DNA of 64,000 nt from an uncultured Campylobacterales bacterium (GCA_947494995.1 CANLWY010000001.1:620001-684000); one strand, 5' to 3'; shown: positions 1 through 10,154, numbered from the stretch's first letter. Numbers and translations: made by a program. Notes: a model not told the origin generated them from the letters alone.

Positions 1-2203
1 TTTGTTTTTTAGCAAATACAATTATAGATTCTACTACATGTAAAGAGTAAGAATCTGTGAGAATATTCTTTGTTAAAGAACCATCAATTTTAAGTATATC
101 TGGTTGAAAAGAAAGAAGTCTCTCGTAATTTGAATATCCACTACCAAAGTCATCAATTGCAATTTTTACATTTCCTTCAATTTTACATTTTAAAATAAAA
201 TCTTTTACGAGCTCAAAATCTTTTACATCTTCATCTTCTAAAAGTTCAAAAGTAATTCTACCTTTATATTCACTTTTTGTAATTAAATTTAAAAGTTTTT
301 CTCTTATGGATTTACTCTCTAAATCAGAAGATGAAAGGTTGATTGATATATCTTTATCTGTTTTATTTAAAGCTATAGTTGCATTACCAATAACAATCTC
401 TGTAATATTTGAATAGTATCCAGTCTTTTTTGCAGTTTCAAGAAAATAAAAGGGAGATAGAAGTTTTCCATTTTCATCAATAAGTCTAATAAGAGATTCA
501 TATTTTACTATTTCTTTTGTTTTTATATCAACAATTGGTTGGAAAAAAGATGTAAATTGGCCACTATTACTTAATGCATTTTTAATCATCCCAATATTTT
601 TAAGCTTGTTTCTTGCTTCAATTTGAGCACGACTATGGAAATGTTTCGCATGAACAATCGAAATTTTATTTTTTATACCTTCTTCTATTCCTATATATAC
701 ATCATCTAATATATGATTACCATCATTAGAAAAACTTAGACAAATATCTATATCATAATGTGTCTCTTTAAATGAAATACCAATTTGCGTAAAGGTATCT
801 TGTACTTTTTGTAAAGACTCTTTTACAAAATCATCATCAAGTTGGATATTTTTTAAAAATCCAAATAGACCATTACCTAAGTTATATACTTTTTCAAGTT
901 TTAAATTCTCAGGAAAGTAGTTTAAAATTACTTGTTCTAATTCAAACTCAAAAGTATGCATAGTAGCTTGTGAATAAAACTCTTTAAATATGTCATAATT
1001 TACAATTTGTAAAAAGATAAGAGTAGGTTTTTCTATATATGAAATATCAGCTATTAATTGTTTTTTAGGATTCATAATATCAGTAATATCATGTCTTACT
1101 CCAATTATCTCTTGAATATTTCCTTCAAGGTCAATTATTGGTGAAATTGATGCATCAACATAATAAGTTGTTCCATCTCTTCTTTTGTTTTTTAATATGC
1201 CTTTATATGTTTTATGAGATTTAATATTTGCCCACATCTCTTCAAAAATTGATTTTGGAGTATCTGGGTGTCTTATTATATTGTGAGGTTTTCCTATTAA
1301 ATACTCTTGAGAATAACCACTTATTTCTACAAATTTATCATTTACTTCTGTGATTATTCCTTGAGGAGTAGTTTTACTTATAATTTCACTCTCATTTAAA
1401 ACTCTTTTATACTCTTTTAACTCTTTAGCTTGCGCAGAAATCTTTCTTAAATATGTAGATTGAGTTATATGTATATCTGCTTTTAAAATAATTTCTTCTA
1501 CTAAAAATGGCTTTTTTATAAAGTCTATGGCTCCATATTTTAATACTTTAGCGTAGCTTTCTCTATTGTTACTTCCTGATAGAATCAAAATAGGAATATC
1601 TTTATATTTATTCATTGCTTTGATTTTTGATAAGAATTCTATTCCTGTCATTTCTGGCATTTCTAAATCAAGAAAAATTAAATCTATAATATCTGTTTGT
1701 TCAATGATCTCAAATCCAATAGTTGGTCTATTTGCAAGAATAATATTATAATTTTTCGTTTTTAAAATTTTTTCTATAGATTTTAAAACAAATTTAGAAT
1801 CATCAATTACTAAAATATTTTTACTCTTATTTTCAATTAGTGATTCTATTAGTTTATGAATACTAGTAACAAGTGTTCTCATAGGAGTATCTTTTGAAAA
1901 ATAGTCAATAACACCATTTTCAAAAAGATAGTTTCTTCTTTGTATATCATGACTTCCACTTAGAACAATAATTTTAGGAGGGTTTTTATATGTTGAATTT
2001 ATATCCATTATTAATTCATCCCCTTCTCCATCGGGAAGAATTAAATCAAGTAATACATAATCAATATCACTGTTTACATCTAATAATTCTTTTGCTTCTT
2101 CCAGTGAATAAGCTTGTAATATCTCATAGTTTGGTTTTCTTAAAAGAGTAAACATAGTTTTATTAAATGTTTTTGAATCTTCAACAAGTAAAATTTTTAT
2201 CAT
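1..2203 (-). CDS. Response regulator with two receiver domains, PAS and EAL (cyclic-di-GMP phosphodiesterase), C-terminus cut by window edge
   Basis: I translated this by hand; the frame is open from the ATG at 2203 to base 1, giving 734 codons. Order: receiver 1 (about residues 1-118, VEDS acidic pocket, YVLLDLILPDG phospho-site), receiver 2 (about 130-245, VIDDS, FLDLEMPEM), a PAS domain (about 275-380, TPQGIITEVND), a GGDEF-like domain whose signature is reduced to LGNGLFGF, then EAL. The EAL part keeps YESLIRL near residue 564, FELLED, DDFGSGYSN near 680, LKIDG, and VVES. Family knowledge: EAL domains hydrolyse c-di-GMP. The degenerate GGDEF probably does not synthesise it and may serve regulation. 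The missing end should add only the last part of EAL. It stands alone, divergent from rpsO. Confidence 0.85.
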   Translation of the reverse strand, partial: MIKILLVEDSKTFNKTMFTLLRKPNYEILQAYSLEEAKELLDVNSDIDYVLLDLILPDGEGDELIMDINSTYKNPPKIIVLSGSHDIQRRNYLFENGVIDYFSKDTPMRTLVTSIHKLIESLIENKSKNILVIDDSKFVLKSIEKILKTKNYNIILANRPTIGFEIIEQTDIIDLIFLDLEMPEMTGIEFLSKIKAMNKYKDIPILILSGSNNRESYAKVLKYGAIDFIKKPFLVEEIILKADIHITQSTYLRKISAQAKELKEYKRVLNESEIISKTTPQGIITEVNDKFVEISGYSQEYLIGKPHNIIRHPDTPKSIFEEMWANIKSHKTYKGILKNKRRDGTTYYVDASISPIIDLEGNIQEIIGVRHDITDIMNPKKQLIADISYIEKPTLIFLQIVNYDIFKEFYSQATMHTFEFELEQVILNYFPENLKLEKVYNLGNGLFGFLKNIQLDDDFVKESLQKVQDTFTQIGISFKETHYDIDICLSFSNDGNHILDDVYIGIEEGIKNKISIVHAKHFHSRAQIEARNKLKNIGMIKNALSNSGQFTSFFQPIVDIKTKEIVKYESLIRLIDENGKLLSPFYFLETAKKTGYYSNITEIVIGNATIALNKTDKDISINLSSSDLESKSIREKLLNLITKSEYKGRITFELLEDEDVKDFELVKDFILKCKIEGNVKIAIDDFGSGYSNYERLLSFQPDILKIDGSLTKNILTDSYSLHVVESIIVFAKKQ

Positions 2204-2389
2204 TTTTGATAGTCCTAAATAGTAGTGACTAAATAATAACATAAATTTTAATAAAATAGTATGAAAAACAAATAAATAATATGTTGAATACCGATTTAAT
2301 AGAGAGTATAATCTTATATAATAATTAAATAAGGTTGAAAGTTATACAAAGCAATTTATTACTTAAAGAAATATTAATAAACTATTATG

Positions 2390-2395
2390 TATAAT
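2390..2395 (+). promoter_or_regulatory. -10 box of the rpsO promoter
   Basis: A perfect TATAAT hexamer 52 bases before the rpsO ATG, followed by TCGCG. It predicts transcription starting around 2402 and a leader of about 45 bases. There is no obvious -35 box, as is common for sigma-70 promoters in Campylobacterota. Confidence 0.5.
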
Positions 2396-2447
2396 TCGCG
2401 TCCACTTCAAAAAAAGTGAGATTATTATACCTATTAGGAGGTCAACT

Positions 2448-2720
2448 ATGGCTTTAGATCAGGACGTAAAAGCAGAGATTATTGCTAAATACAGAAGAGA
2501 CGATAAAGACACTGGTTCAGCAGAAGTTCAAATTGCAATCTTAAGTGAGCAAATTAAAGTTTTAACTGAGCATTTAAAAACTAATAAGAAAGATCACTCT
2601 TCAAGATTAGGTCTTTTAAAAATGGTTGGTAAAAGAAAAAGACTTTTAGCATACCTTAGAAAAACTGATTATACTAAATTCACTTCATTAGTAGCTGATT
2701 TAGGAATTAGAGCTAAGTAA
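2448..2720 (+). CDS. rpsO: 30S ribosomal protein S15
   Basis: A 90-residue protein, the usual length. It has the S15 signature with [10 protein letters not shown] near residue 23, [21 protein letters not shown], and the [14 protein letters not shown] end. S15 binds 16S rRNA helices 20-22 and starts assembly of the platform of the 30S subunit. The ATG is preceded by a strong TTAGGAGG site. It is transcribed alone, with its own promoter and a clear terminator after it. Confidence 0.97.
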   Translation: MALDQDVKAEIIAKYRRDDKDTGSAEVQIAILSEQIKVLTEHLKTNKKDHSSRLGLLKMVGKRKRLLAYLRKTDYTKFTSLVADLGIRAK

Positions 2721-2742
2721 TTTTACTAGCTTTGATAGTTTA

Positions 2743-2778
2743 AAAAGGTTGCAAGATTTTCTTGCAACCTTTTTTTTT
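2743..2778 (+). terminator. Rho-independent terminator of rpsO
   Basis: A 13-bp perfect stem (AAAAGGTTGCAAG / CTTGCAACCTTTT) with a 5-base loop, running into an unbroken T tract. It starts 22 bases after the rpsO stop. Confidence 0.9.
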
Positions 2779-2871
2779 AATAAAGAATAAAATTAATTTA
2801 TAAAAATAACCTATCTTAATAATTCTTCTTGTAGAATGTAGGTTTATTTAAAACTAAGGTTTAGGAAATAT

Positions 2872-3273
2872 ATGTTACTTACAAAAAAGAGTGAATACGC
2901 GTTACTTTCTTTAATAGCTATTGCAAAGAGCAATAGTCCCAAAAATGTAGATGTCCTTTCACGTGAATTGAATATTCCTAAATCATTTCTTGCTAAAATT
3001 ATGCAAAAACTTGCAAAAAATGATATTGTTATATCCCATAGAGGTGTAAATGGAGGTTTTGTTCTTAAGAAACCTTATGACCAGATTACTATTTTAGAGA
3101 TTACTACTGTTGCAGAAGAGAAAATACCTTCTGTTTTTGAATGTTCTCCTTCGGTAAGTTCATGTCCTTCTGATATAGCAAATGCATGCAGTCTTTGGCC
3201 AATTTTAAATAATCTACAAGGAAGAATCAATAACTTTTTAGAAGAATTAACTTTAAAGGATATTGCTTCGTGA
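2872..3273 (+). CDS. Rrf2-family transcriptional regulator
   Basis: A 133-residue winged-helix regulator. It opens with MLLTKKSEYALLSL, the standard Rrf2 N-terminus, followed by LAKIMQKLAKNDIV (recognition helix region) and RGVNGGF (wing). Three cysteines at about residues 97-112 (CSPSVSSC, then ANAC) resemble the Fe-S ligands of IscR/NsrR-type members, so redox, NO or Fe-S sensing is likely but inferred. The last codon overlaps the start of the DHH phosphoesterase as GTGA, so the two are translationally coupled. Confidence 0.85.
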   Translation: MLLTKKSEYALLSLIAIAKSNSPKNVDVLSRELNIPKSFLAKIMQKLAKNDIVISHRGVNGGFVLKKPYDQITILEITTVAEEKIPSVFECSPSVSSCPSDIANACSLWPILNNLQGRINNFLEELTLKDIAS

Positions 3274-4316
3274 AGCTTTTTCATTTATCTCATACTGACC
3301 TAGATGGTTTTTCATGTCAACTTATTACAAAAGAGTATTTTAAAGAAGGTTTTTTTTATAATGCGAATTACGGACTTGAAGTAAAATTAAATTTAAAAAA
3401 GATATTATCAAATATACAGCTTTTTCAAGATGAAGAGATTCTTTTTTTAATTTCTGATTTAAATCTTACTTTTGGTGAAGCAAAAGATTTAAATAAAAAT
3501 ATAAATGAGCTAAATGAAAAAGGTTTTAAAATAAAGCTTCAGCTTTTAGACCACCATGCAACAGGGCAAAAAAGTGCAAATGAGTTTGAATGGTACTTTT
3601 TAGATACTTCAAGATGTGCTGCAAAAATTGTATATGACTATATTCTTGAAGAGTATAATGGTTTTGAAGAAGAAACTCGTTCTTGGTTATCTCCTTTAGT
3701 TGATAGTGTAAATGCAATTGATATTTGGCTTGATCATGAAACTAAAAATTTTGAGTTTGGAAAAGTATTACTTTCAATGGTTAGTAAAGTAAGGGAAATT
3801 AACAATGTTCTTTTTCCTGATTTAAATAGAGACTTTAGAATACATCTTTTAAAAGAGTCAGCTAAGTACTTAAAAGAAGAAAATGGGAATATCAATCTTG
3901 ATAATGATATACACCAATTAAAAAAACGGTTTTTAATGCAAGACAATGTTGATGATACTATTGATAATCTAAGTGCAAAATATTTAGTTAATTCTTTAGA
4001 AAACTTAAAAGAAAAACTAACTATAACTTATAAAGAACACAAAGGATTGTTAACTTATACATTAGGTTCTATTTCTATTCCTGCAAATGCTTTTTTAGTT
4101 GCTAATGATGATTATGACTTTTTTATTGATATTAGCAAAAAAGGAAATGCTTCTTTTAGAGCTGATGGTAAGGTTGACGTGTCTTTAATAGCACAAGCTT
4201 TAGCTAAAGGTGGAGGCCACCCTAATGCATCTGGATGTAAGTTTGATGATTTCAAAGAGAGTATTGATTTTAATGAAGTAAGAGAGTTTATTCAAAATAA
4301 ACTTGATTCTCTTTAA
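3270..4316 (+). CDS. DHH-family phosphoesterase
   Basis: A 348-residue protein with a GTG start overlapping the Rrf2 stop. It has the N-terminal DHH motifs (HTDLDGFSC near residue 8, LLDHHATG near 93, then DSVNAIDIW) and the C-terminal DHHA1 glycine motif GGGHPNASG near 315. The family includes NrnA-type oligoribonucleases/pAp phosphatases and c-di-AMP phosphodiesterases; the substrate cannot be read from sequence. There is no membrane segment, so it should be cytosolic. Coupling to an Rrf2 regulator suggests stress-linked expression (inference). Confidence 0.85.
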   Translation: MKLFHLSHTDLDGFSCQLITKEYFKEGFFYNANYGLEVKLNLKKILSNIQLFQDEEILFLISDLNLTFGEAKDLNKNINELNEKGFKIKLQLLDHHATGQKSANEFEWYFLDTSRCAAKIVYDYILEEYNGFEEETRSWLSPLVDSVNAIDIWLDHETKNFEFGKVLLSMVSKVREINNVLFPDLNRDFRIHLLKESAKYLKEENGNINLDNDIHQLKKRFLMQDNVDDTIDNLSAKYLVNSLENLKEKLTITYKEHKGLLTYTLGSISIPANAFLVANDDYDFFIDISKKGNASFRADGKVDVSLIAQALAKGGGHPNASGCKFDDFKESIDFNEVREFIQNKLDSL

Positions 4317-4319
4317 TTT

Positions 4320-4664
4320 TTATCCTTTACATTGATTATCTGAAAAGTCTGTTTTTAAAGTAGTTCCATTTTTATATTTAAACTCAATTTTTACATTTTC
4401 TTCTAATTGTTCAACCTCATATTCAAAATTTGAATTTACTCTCATAAATAATGCATTAGGAATAGAGTGATTAATCATGATAAGCCTTTTATCTTCTTTA
4501 TCAAGTAGTTCTAACCCTAACATTGCATTGACCATTGGATCTGGTGGAGTACACAAAGAACAGTCAAAATAATAGTATTGTAATTCATCTTTAACAAATT
4601 CAAAAAAATCTACAGTTGAACCATCAATATGAATTTTTATCGCATTTTTTGGTATATTAAACAT
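4320..4664 (-). CDS. Hypothetical protein, 114 residues
   Basis: I do not recognise this family. The protein is soluble, without signal peptide or membrane segment. It has a CSLC pair within an acidic and proline-containing stretch (about residues 35-43), and one more cysteine near the C-terminus. It converges on the DHH gene with only 3 bases between the stop codons. The ATG at 4664 follows an AT-rich stretch with only a weak ribosome-binding site. Confidence 0.65.
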   Translation of the reverse strand: MFNIPKNAIKIHIDGSTVDFFEFVKDELQYYYFDCSLCTPPDPMVNAMLGLELLDKEDKRLIMINHSIPNALFMRVNSNFEYEVEQLEENVKIEFKYKNGTTLKTDFSDNQCKG

Positions 4665-4862
4665 TAAAACTCCATTTTTTGCATATAATATTATTAAATA
4701 GATAGATATTTACTTAAAATTTAAATAATTTTTTCTAATAAATAGAATTTTTTATATAGTTTATAGCTCTATTAAATATTATTTAGTTTTAAAAAATAAG
4801 TTATTATATAGCTTAAAAGTAATACAATTGTAAAGATATGCATATATATAGGAGGATTAATT

Positions 4863-7283
4863 ATGTTTAGAAAATTATCAATTAAATTGAAGGTTATTAT
4901 TTTAGTAGTTTTTTCATTGAGCTTACTTGCTGTAGTTGTAACAACTACTTCAGTAAATAAAGCTAAGAATGGGCTAATAGAACAAAACTATGCAATGTTA
5001 ACAGCGGCAAGGGATTCAAAATCAAATCAGATTACGAACTTTTTTAATGAAAGAGCTGGAGATATAAAGGTATTATCAAAAAGTTATGATGTCATTACAT
5101 TTATAAAGGAATTAAAAGAAGTAAAAAGTCAAATTGATACTAATCCTAATGGTGATTTTCCTGTATCCAATACTATTTTCAAAAAAGTAACAGCAGAACA
5201 TGAAGATTATTTTCAAACTTATTTAAAAGAGTATGGATATTATGATGTTTTTATGATTGATGGAAAGACTGGGCAGGTTTTTTATACAGCTGCAAAAGAG
5301 TCTGACTATGGTACAAATCTTAAAACAGGAACTTTGAAAAATAGTGGATTAGCGGAAGTCTATAATAAGGCTATAACAACTGAAAATACAGTATTCGTAG
5401 ATATGAAACCATATGCACCAAGTAATAATGAACCAGCAATGTTCTTGGCAAAGAAGCTTACTGCTTATGGTTTAAATACAATTTTGGTTTTTCAAATTAG
5501 TGATAGAGCAATCAATAGAATAATGCAGTTTAGAAAGGGATATGGCAAGTCTCAAGAAGATTATTTAGTTGGTTCTGACAAATTAATGAGAAGTGACAGT
5601 TTCTTAGATCCTGTCGGTCATTCATTAAAAGTATCATTTGCAAATAATGCTACAGTGGACACATTAGCAAGTAATAATGCACTTGCAGGAAAAACAAATA
5701 CTGAAATTGTTATTGATTATAATGGTAATCCTGTATTATCTGCATATTCGCAAATTTCAGTTGGCAAAGATTTAAAATGGGCTATTCTTTCTGAAATCGA
5801 TGAAGCTGAGGTTTTACAAACTCCAAATGAAATAAGAAACTTAATTATAATGATCTCTTTAGGAGTATTAGTTCTAATAATCATTGGTTCAGTTTTTGTA
5901 ATAAATAATGTTTTAGTAAAAAGAATTGAAAAGTTTCAAGATGGATTAATGGGATTCTTCTCTTATTTAAATCGTGAATCAAGTGATGTGAAAGATTTAG
6001 AAGTTGGTTCAATTGATGAAATAGGACAAATGGCTCAAGTAATAAATGAGAATATTCAAAAAACTAAAAAAGGTATAAATGAAGATAGAGCAATTATTGA
6101 TGAAACTGTTAGTGTATTAGGAGAGTTTGAACAAGGAGATTTAACTCAAAGAATAAAAATGGAAGTTAATAACCCTGCTTTAAATGAGCTAAAAAATGTA
6201 CTTAATAATATGGCGGATAATTTAGAGAAAAATATTAGAAATATCTTAGATGTATTAGATGCTTTTTCTAAGTATAACTATATACAAAGAGTTAATACTA
6301 CTGGTACAAAAGAACATCTTGAACGATTAGCAAATGGAGTAAATTCTTTAGGTGATTCTGTTACTGAAATGTTAGTTGATAATAAGAAAAATGCTCTTAT
6401 CATAGATAATTCATCAGATCATTTACTAGATAATGTAGATATTTTAAATCAAGCTTCTAATGAAGCTGCAGCTTCTTTAGAGGAAACAGCAGCTGCACTT
6501 GAAGAAATTACAAGTAATGTTAAATCTTCAGGTGAAAAAGTTGTTCAAATGTCTAGTTATGCAAAAGAAGTAACAAACTCTGCAAATAAAGGTGAAGAGT
6601 TAGCAAATAAAACTACTAATGCAATGGATGAAATAAATAGTCAAGTTGGTGCTATTAATGAAGCAATTACGGTAATTGATCAAATTGCTTTCCAGACAAA
6701 TATATTATCATTAAATGCAGCAGTAGAAGCAGCAACTGCAGGAGAAGCAGGAAAAGGTTTTGCCGTAGTTGCACAAGAAGTAAGAAATCTTGCAGCAAGG
6801 TCAGCTGAAGCTGCAAAAGAGATAAAAGACTTAGTTGAAAATGCAACTGTAAAAGCAAATGAAGGTAAAAATATTGCAGATGAAATGATTGAAGGTTATT
6901 CAAGTTTAAATTCAAATATTGCCAATACAATTGAACTTATTTCTGATGTAGCAAATGCTTCTGAAGAACAAGAGACTGGAATTGTTCAAATTAATGATGC
7001 AATTAATCTTTTAGATCAACAAACACAAAAAAATGCAGCTGTTGCAACACAAACAAAAGATATTGCTAACAGTACATCAGATTTAGCAAAAAATATAGTT
7101 CAAGAAGTAGACAAAAAAGAGTTTGATGGTAAAAATAATATAAATATTGAAAATCAAGAAAAGAAAGAGCCTAGAATCCAATTGGATACAGGTGCAGATT
7201 TTAGTATGAATAATAGTAATTCATCTACTCCAAAAGATAAGTTTAGTGATACGTCTTCTGATGATGAATGGGAAAACTTTTAG
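4863..7283 (+). CDS. Methyl-accepting chemotaxis protein with periplasmic sensor and CheR-binding tail
   Basis: An 806-residue chemoreceptor. Transmembrane helix 1 is at about residues 8-29, a large periplasmic Cache-like sensor lies between about 30 and 325 (includes [16 protein letters not shown]), and helix 2 is at about 326-347. Then come HAMP-like segments and the MCP signalling hairpin, with the tip near residues 605-640 ([27 protein letters not shown]). The protein ends in DEWENF, which fits the W-x-x-F pentapeptide tether used to dock CheR/CheB. GGAGGA lies 7 bases before the ATG. The ligand is unknown. Confidence 0.92.
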   Translation: MFRKLSIKLKVIILVVFSLSLLAVVVTTTSVNKAKNGLIEQNYAMLTAARDSKSNQITNFFNERAGDIKVLSKSYDVITFIKELKEVKSQIDTNPNGDFPVSNTIFKKVTAEHEDYFQTYLKEYGYYDVFMIDGKTGQVFYTAAKESDYGTNLKTGTLKNSGLAEVYNKAITTENTVFVDMKPYAPSNNEPAMFLAKKLTAYGLNTILVFQISDRAINRIMQFRKGYGKSQEDYLVGSDKLMRSDSFLDPVGHSLKVSFANNATVDTLASNNALAGKTNTEIVIDYNGNPVLSAYSQISVGKDLKWAILSEIDEAEVLQTPNEIRNLIIMISLGVLVLIIIGSVFVINNVLVKRIEKFQDGLMGFFSYLNRESSDVKDLEVGSIDEIGQMAQVINENIQKTKKGINEDRAIIDETVSVLGEFEQGDLTQRIKMEVNNPALNELKNVLNNMADNLEKNIRNILDVLDAFSKYNYIQRVNTTGTKEHLERLANGVNSLGDSVTEMLVDNKKNALIIDNSSDHLLDNVDILNQASNEAAASLEETAAALEEITSNVKSSGEKVVQMSSYAKEVTNSANKGEELANKTTNAMDEINSQVGAINEAITVIDQIAFQTNILSLNAAVEAATAGEAGKGFAVVAQEVRNLAARSAEAAKEIKDLVENATVKANEGKNIADEMIEGYSSLNSNIANTIELISDVANASEEQETGIVQINDAINLLDQQTQKNAAVATQTKDIANSTSDLAKNIVQEVDKKEFDGKNNINIENQEKKEPRIQLDTGADFSMNNSNSSTPKDKFSDTSSDDEWENF

Positions 7284-7288
7284 ATTTA

Positions 7289-7320
7289 GGGCTTAGATAT
7301 ATAATCTAAGCTCTTATTTA
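7289..7320 (+). terminator. Probable terminator of the chemoreceptor gene
   Basis: An inverted repeat GCTTAGAT / ATCTAAGC with a 5-base loop, starting 8 bases after the stop and followed by a T-rich CTCTTATTTATTT. The T tract is interrupted, so it is a modest terminator. Confidence 0.6.
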
Positions 7321-7396
7321 TTTGCTATAATATAGTATAATTTTATCTTTATTTCATAAATAAATATAGTAATCAAGAAAACTAAAAGGAGTAAAA

Positions 7397-7825
7397 ATGG
7401 AATGTGAATTCCCTTCAATAAATAGTAATCAAGAAGAGATTAAAGAGATTTTTGAAAATACAAAAACAGTAGCTGTTATAGGATGCTCTCCAAACCCTGA
7501 GAAAGCTAGTAATAAAGTTGCAAACTATTTAAAAGAGGCTGGTTTTAAAATGGTTCCTGTTTATCCAAAAGAGGATGAAATTTTAGGTGAAAAAGTATAT
7601 CGTTCTTTAAAGGAGATTCCTTTTAAAGTTGATATGGTTGATATTTTCAGAAAGCCTGATGTAATTGCATCAGTAGTTGATGCGGCAATTGAGCGTGGCG
7701 ATGTTGATATTGTATGGACTCAATTAGGACTTGTAAATAATGAAGCAGCAGTAAAAGCAAAAGAAGCAGGTATGAAAGTAGTGCAAAACAAATGCACTAA
7801 GATTGAACATAGAGCACTTTTTTAA
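7397..7825 (+). CDS. CoA-binding domain protein (YccU-like)
   Basis: A 142-residue single-domain protein with the Rossmann-like CoA-binding fold. It shows VAVIGCSPNPEKASNKVANYL near residue 26, VPVYPKE, and VDIFRKPD, as in YccU proteins related to the succinyl-CoA synthetase alpha N-terminal domain. The exact role in this family is not known. A WTQLG and a late QNKC segment (cysteine near residue 134) are also family features. Its stop codon overlaps the stop of the convergent kinase gene by 4 bases. Confidence 0.85.
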   Translation: MECEFPSINSNQEEIKEIFENTKTVAVIGCSPNPEKASNKVANYLKEAGFKMVPVYPKEDEILGEKVYRSLKEIPFKVDMVDIFRKPDVIASVVDAAIERGDVDIVWTQLGLVNNEAAVKAKEAGMKVVQNKCTKIEHRALF

Positions 7826-9135
7826 GTACTCTTTTTAACTTTTTTTGAAGTAGTTGTGTTTGGTAATACTATAGTTGCCACGCAACCACTTTGCCCATCT
7901 GTTCTATTTTTTAGGAATATAGCAGCACCCATTGCATCAGCTGCATTTTTTGCTAAGAATAAACCAAGACCTGCACCACTCTCTTCACCCATTCTTTTAA
8001 ATGGAGCAAAAAGGTCAATCTCTTCATCAATTCCTTTACCATCATCTGTAATGGTAATAGTTGTAACATCTTTTACTTTTTCCATTCTAATTGCAATTGA
8101 TTTATCATCTGGAGTAAATTTAATTGCATTTTGTACAAAATTTTGAATTATTTGATTTAACAGTGTTGGTTGTATTAAAACTTCATGATGATTCACATTA
8201 GAGAAAAATGTAAGTATAATCTTTTTCTTAGCACTTAACATTCTATAATCATTTGTTTTTCTTTGTAAATATTGAACTAAATCAATCTCTTCAGGCTTTT
8301 CAAACTGTGCACCTTCGGCTCGACCTATGTCTAAAATTGAACTTATCATTTTATTCATATCATTGATTTGTTCAACTGTTAATTTCATAGTATCTTTATA
8401 TTTATCTATTGGTCTTTCTTTCATAAGTGCTAGTTCATTTTTTAGTTTCATAACAGCAAGAGGGGTTTTAAGTTCATGGGCAACACCAATAAATAGTTCT
8501 TTTTTAAATTTAATATTTGTTTCTATTCTTGTCATTAATGAGTTTATTGAGTTTGCTAAAGGATGAAACTCTATTGGAAGATTTTCTTTGTTAATTTGAG
8601 TTAAAAAATTCTCATCCATGTTTGATAGTTTGTTTGTAATTTCAATAATAGGTTTTAAAAGTGTTTTAGAAACTGTAAATGCATATAACACAACCATAAT
8701 TAATCCACCAAGTGAAATAAGAAGAAGATTATTAAAAATTTTATTCAACATCTCTATTGATGAGTCAATATTTTTTATAATTTTGATATATTCATTTTTA
8801 TCAGTATCAAAAGGATAAAGAATCTGCATAAAGTTTTTTTGCTTCACTTCAAAAGTAGTATAAGCTTTTTTAGGAGCTTCATTTAGTTTGATAATATCTA
8901 CGTTTATTCCACTATGAGTAATTATATTAAAGTTTTTAGTATCTACTTTTTGAGATTTACTAATTTGAAATATTAATTGAGCATCAGAATGCAGAGACTC
9001 TTTTATTTCATCAAAAATAGTTGATTTAGTATATCCGTAGAAAATAAATGAAAGAATAATTATGAAAAGTGAAGTAGCAAGTACAAGCTTCTGATGAAAC
9101 TGCTTGTAAATGCTCTTCGGTCGTAAGATACTCAT
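7822..9135 (-). CDS. Sensor histidine kinase
   Basis: A 437-residue membrane kinase. There is a helix at about residues 17-38, a short periplasmic sensor (about 39-135), a second helix at about 136-157, a HAMP region, the H-box VAHELKTPLAVMK (His near 219), the N-box QNFVQNAIKF, then DDGKGIDEE and GAGLGLFLAKNAA. All catalytic motifs are intact. It lies 13 bases downstream of its partner regulator on the same strand and has no clear ribosome-binding site, so it is probably translationally coupled. The periplasmic loop is not recognisable, so the signal is unknown. Confidence 0.9.
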   Translation of the reverse strand: MSILRPKSIYKQFHQKLVLATSLFIIILSFIFYGYTKSTIFDEIKESLHSDAQLIFQISKSQKVDTKNFNIITHSGINVDIIKLNEAPKKAYTTFEVKQKNFMQILYPFDTDKNEYIKIIKNIDSSIEMLNKIFNNLLLISLGGLIMVVLYAFTVSKTLLKPIIEITNKLSNMDENFLTQINKENLPIEFHPLANSINSLMTRIETNIKFKKELFIGVAHELKTPLAVMKLKNELALMKERPIDKYKDTMKLTVEQINDMNKMISSILDIGRAEGAQFEKPEEIDLVQYLQRKTNDYRMLSAKKKIILTFFSNVNHHEVLIQPTLLNQIIQNFVQNAIKFTPDDKSIAIRMEKVKDVTTITITDDGKGIDEEIDLFAPFKRMGEESGAGLGLFLAKNAADAMGAAIFLKNRTDGQSGCVATIVLPNTTTSKKVKKST

Positions 9136-9148
9136 GATAAATTATATA

Positions 9149-9829
9149 TTATGCTTCTTCGTCAGTATCTGGGTAACAAAATCTATAACCTCTTCTTCTG
9201 ATTGTTTCAATAGTAGAGATATTTAATGGTTTATCCATTTTTTGTCTAATTTGGTTAATCGCAACTTCAATTACGTTTGGAGTTACTAATTCTGGCTCTT
9301 CCCAGATTGCATCTAATAATTGCTCTTTTGATACAATTTGATCTCTGTGACGTGCAAGGTGAGTTAATACTTCAAAAGGTTTACCTTTTAATTCAATCTC
9401 TTCACCATTGAATTCAATTTTTTCTTCATCTGGATTGATTGATAAATCATCAATTTCAATAACATTTGTTCCACCAAATCTTAATCTTGCTTCAATTCTT
9501 GCAAGTAAGATATCAAAATCAAATGGTTTTTTAATATAATCATCTGCACCAGATTTAAGTGCTTCAATCTCTGAGTCTTTGTCATCTCTTGCAGATAAAA
9601 TTACAACAGCAGTTCTTGAACTTCTGTTTTTAACAATTTTACATAATTCAATTCCATCACCATCTGGTAACATCCAGTCTGTTAAAACTAAATCATAATT
9701 TCTAATATCAATGAAATATTCTGCATCTTTATAGTTTTCAGCAGCATCTACTTGATAACCAAAATCAGTTAAGCCTTCTTGTAAAGTTCTATTTAATGTT
9801 ATTTCATCTTCTATAATTAATATTCTCAT
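9149..9829 (-). CDS. OmpR-family response regulator
   Basis: The start is placed at the ATG at 9829 (MRILIIEDE), which has AAGGGA 8 bases upstream. An earlier in-frame ATG would add 21 residues not found in receivers. The protein is 226 residues. The receiver has the EDE pocket, LVLTDWMLPDG phospho-aspartate and KKPF; the C-terminal winged helix has LKGKPFEVLTHLARHRDQIVSKEQLL and RRRGYRF. It pairs with the downstream kinase. Targets are unknown. Confidence 0.93.
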   Translation of the reverse strand: MRILIIEDEITLNRTLQEGLTDFGYQVDAAENYKDAEYFIDIRNYDLVLTDWMLPDGDGIELCKIVKNRSSRTAVVILSARDDKDSEIEALKSGADDYIKKPFDFDILLARIEARLRFGGTNVIEIDDLSINPDEEKIEFNGEEIELKGKPFEVLTHLARHRDQIVSKEQLLDAIWEEPELVTPNVIEVAINQIRQKMDKPLNISTIETIRRRGYRFCYPDTDEEA

Positions 9830-10154
9830 ATAACTGTCCCTTATTTTATTTCGTTTGCTTAAATTTAAGTTAAGTTTAAATTTTGTCGGCATTATATCAT
9901 AAATATAGTAAAATTTAAAGGCTTTTTAAGCAAAATTTTAAAATTTCTTTAAAATTTGTAAAAAAATAGTTCTTAAATTGACAAAAAATAACTGAAATGT
10001 AACTTATTTTAAAATAATTTTTAAAATCTTAAAAATTTTAAAAATAAAATAATTCTTAATTTTTACACTTTTAGAAAAGATGAAATTTATTAAATTAATC
10101 CTTTGTTAATAAAATAAAGATAAAATATCACCTATAAAATTGATAAGGAATATA
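9830..10154. other. Divergent intergenic region, very AT-rich
   Basis: About 325 bases between the regulator and ppiC transcripts. It is almost entirely A/T with several A- and T-tracts, as expected for a pair of divergent promoters. There is a candidate -10 (TAAAAT, near 10122) for the ppiC side. I see no open reading frame or convincing hairpin. A lone TTGACA near 9978 is not part of a repeat. Confidence 0.5.

Noticed and set aside
1566-1751. 61-residue plus-strand frame
   Set aside because: It lies antisense to the receiver domain of the EAL protein and has no ribosome site or family resemblance.
6667-6930. Leu-rich 87-residue minus-strand frame inside the chemoreceptor
   Set aside because: Antisense of the highly conserved signalling tip; low-complexity composition.
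7856-8818. Plus-strand frames of 66-96 residues opposite the first histidine kinase
   Set aside because: The kinase frame on the minus strand has all its motifs; these are antisense by-products of biased codon use.
9975-9995. TTGACA as a fourth Mrp-type operator
   Set aside because: Only one repeat is present; the second repeat and inverted half are missing.
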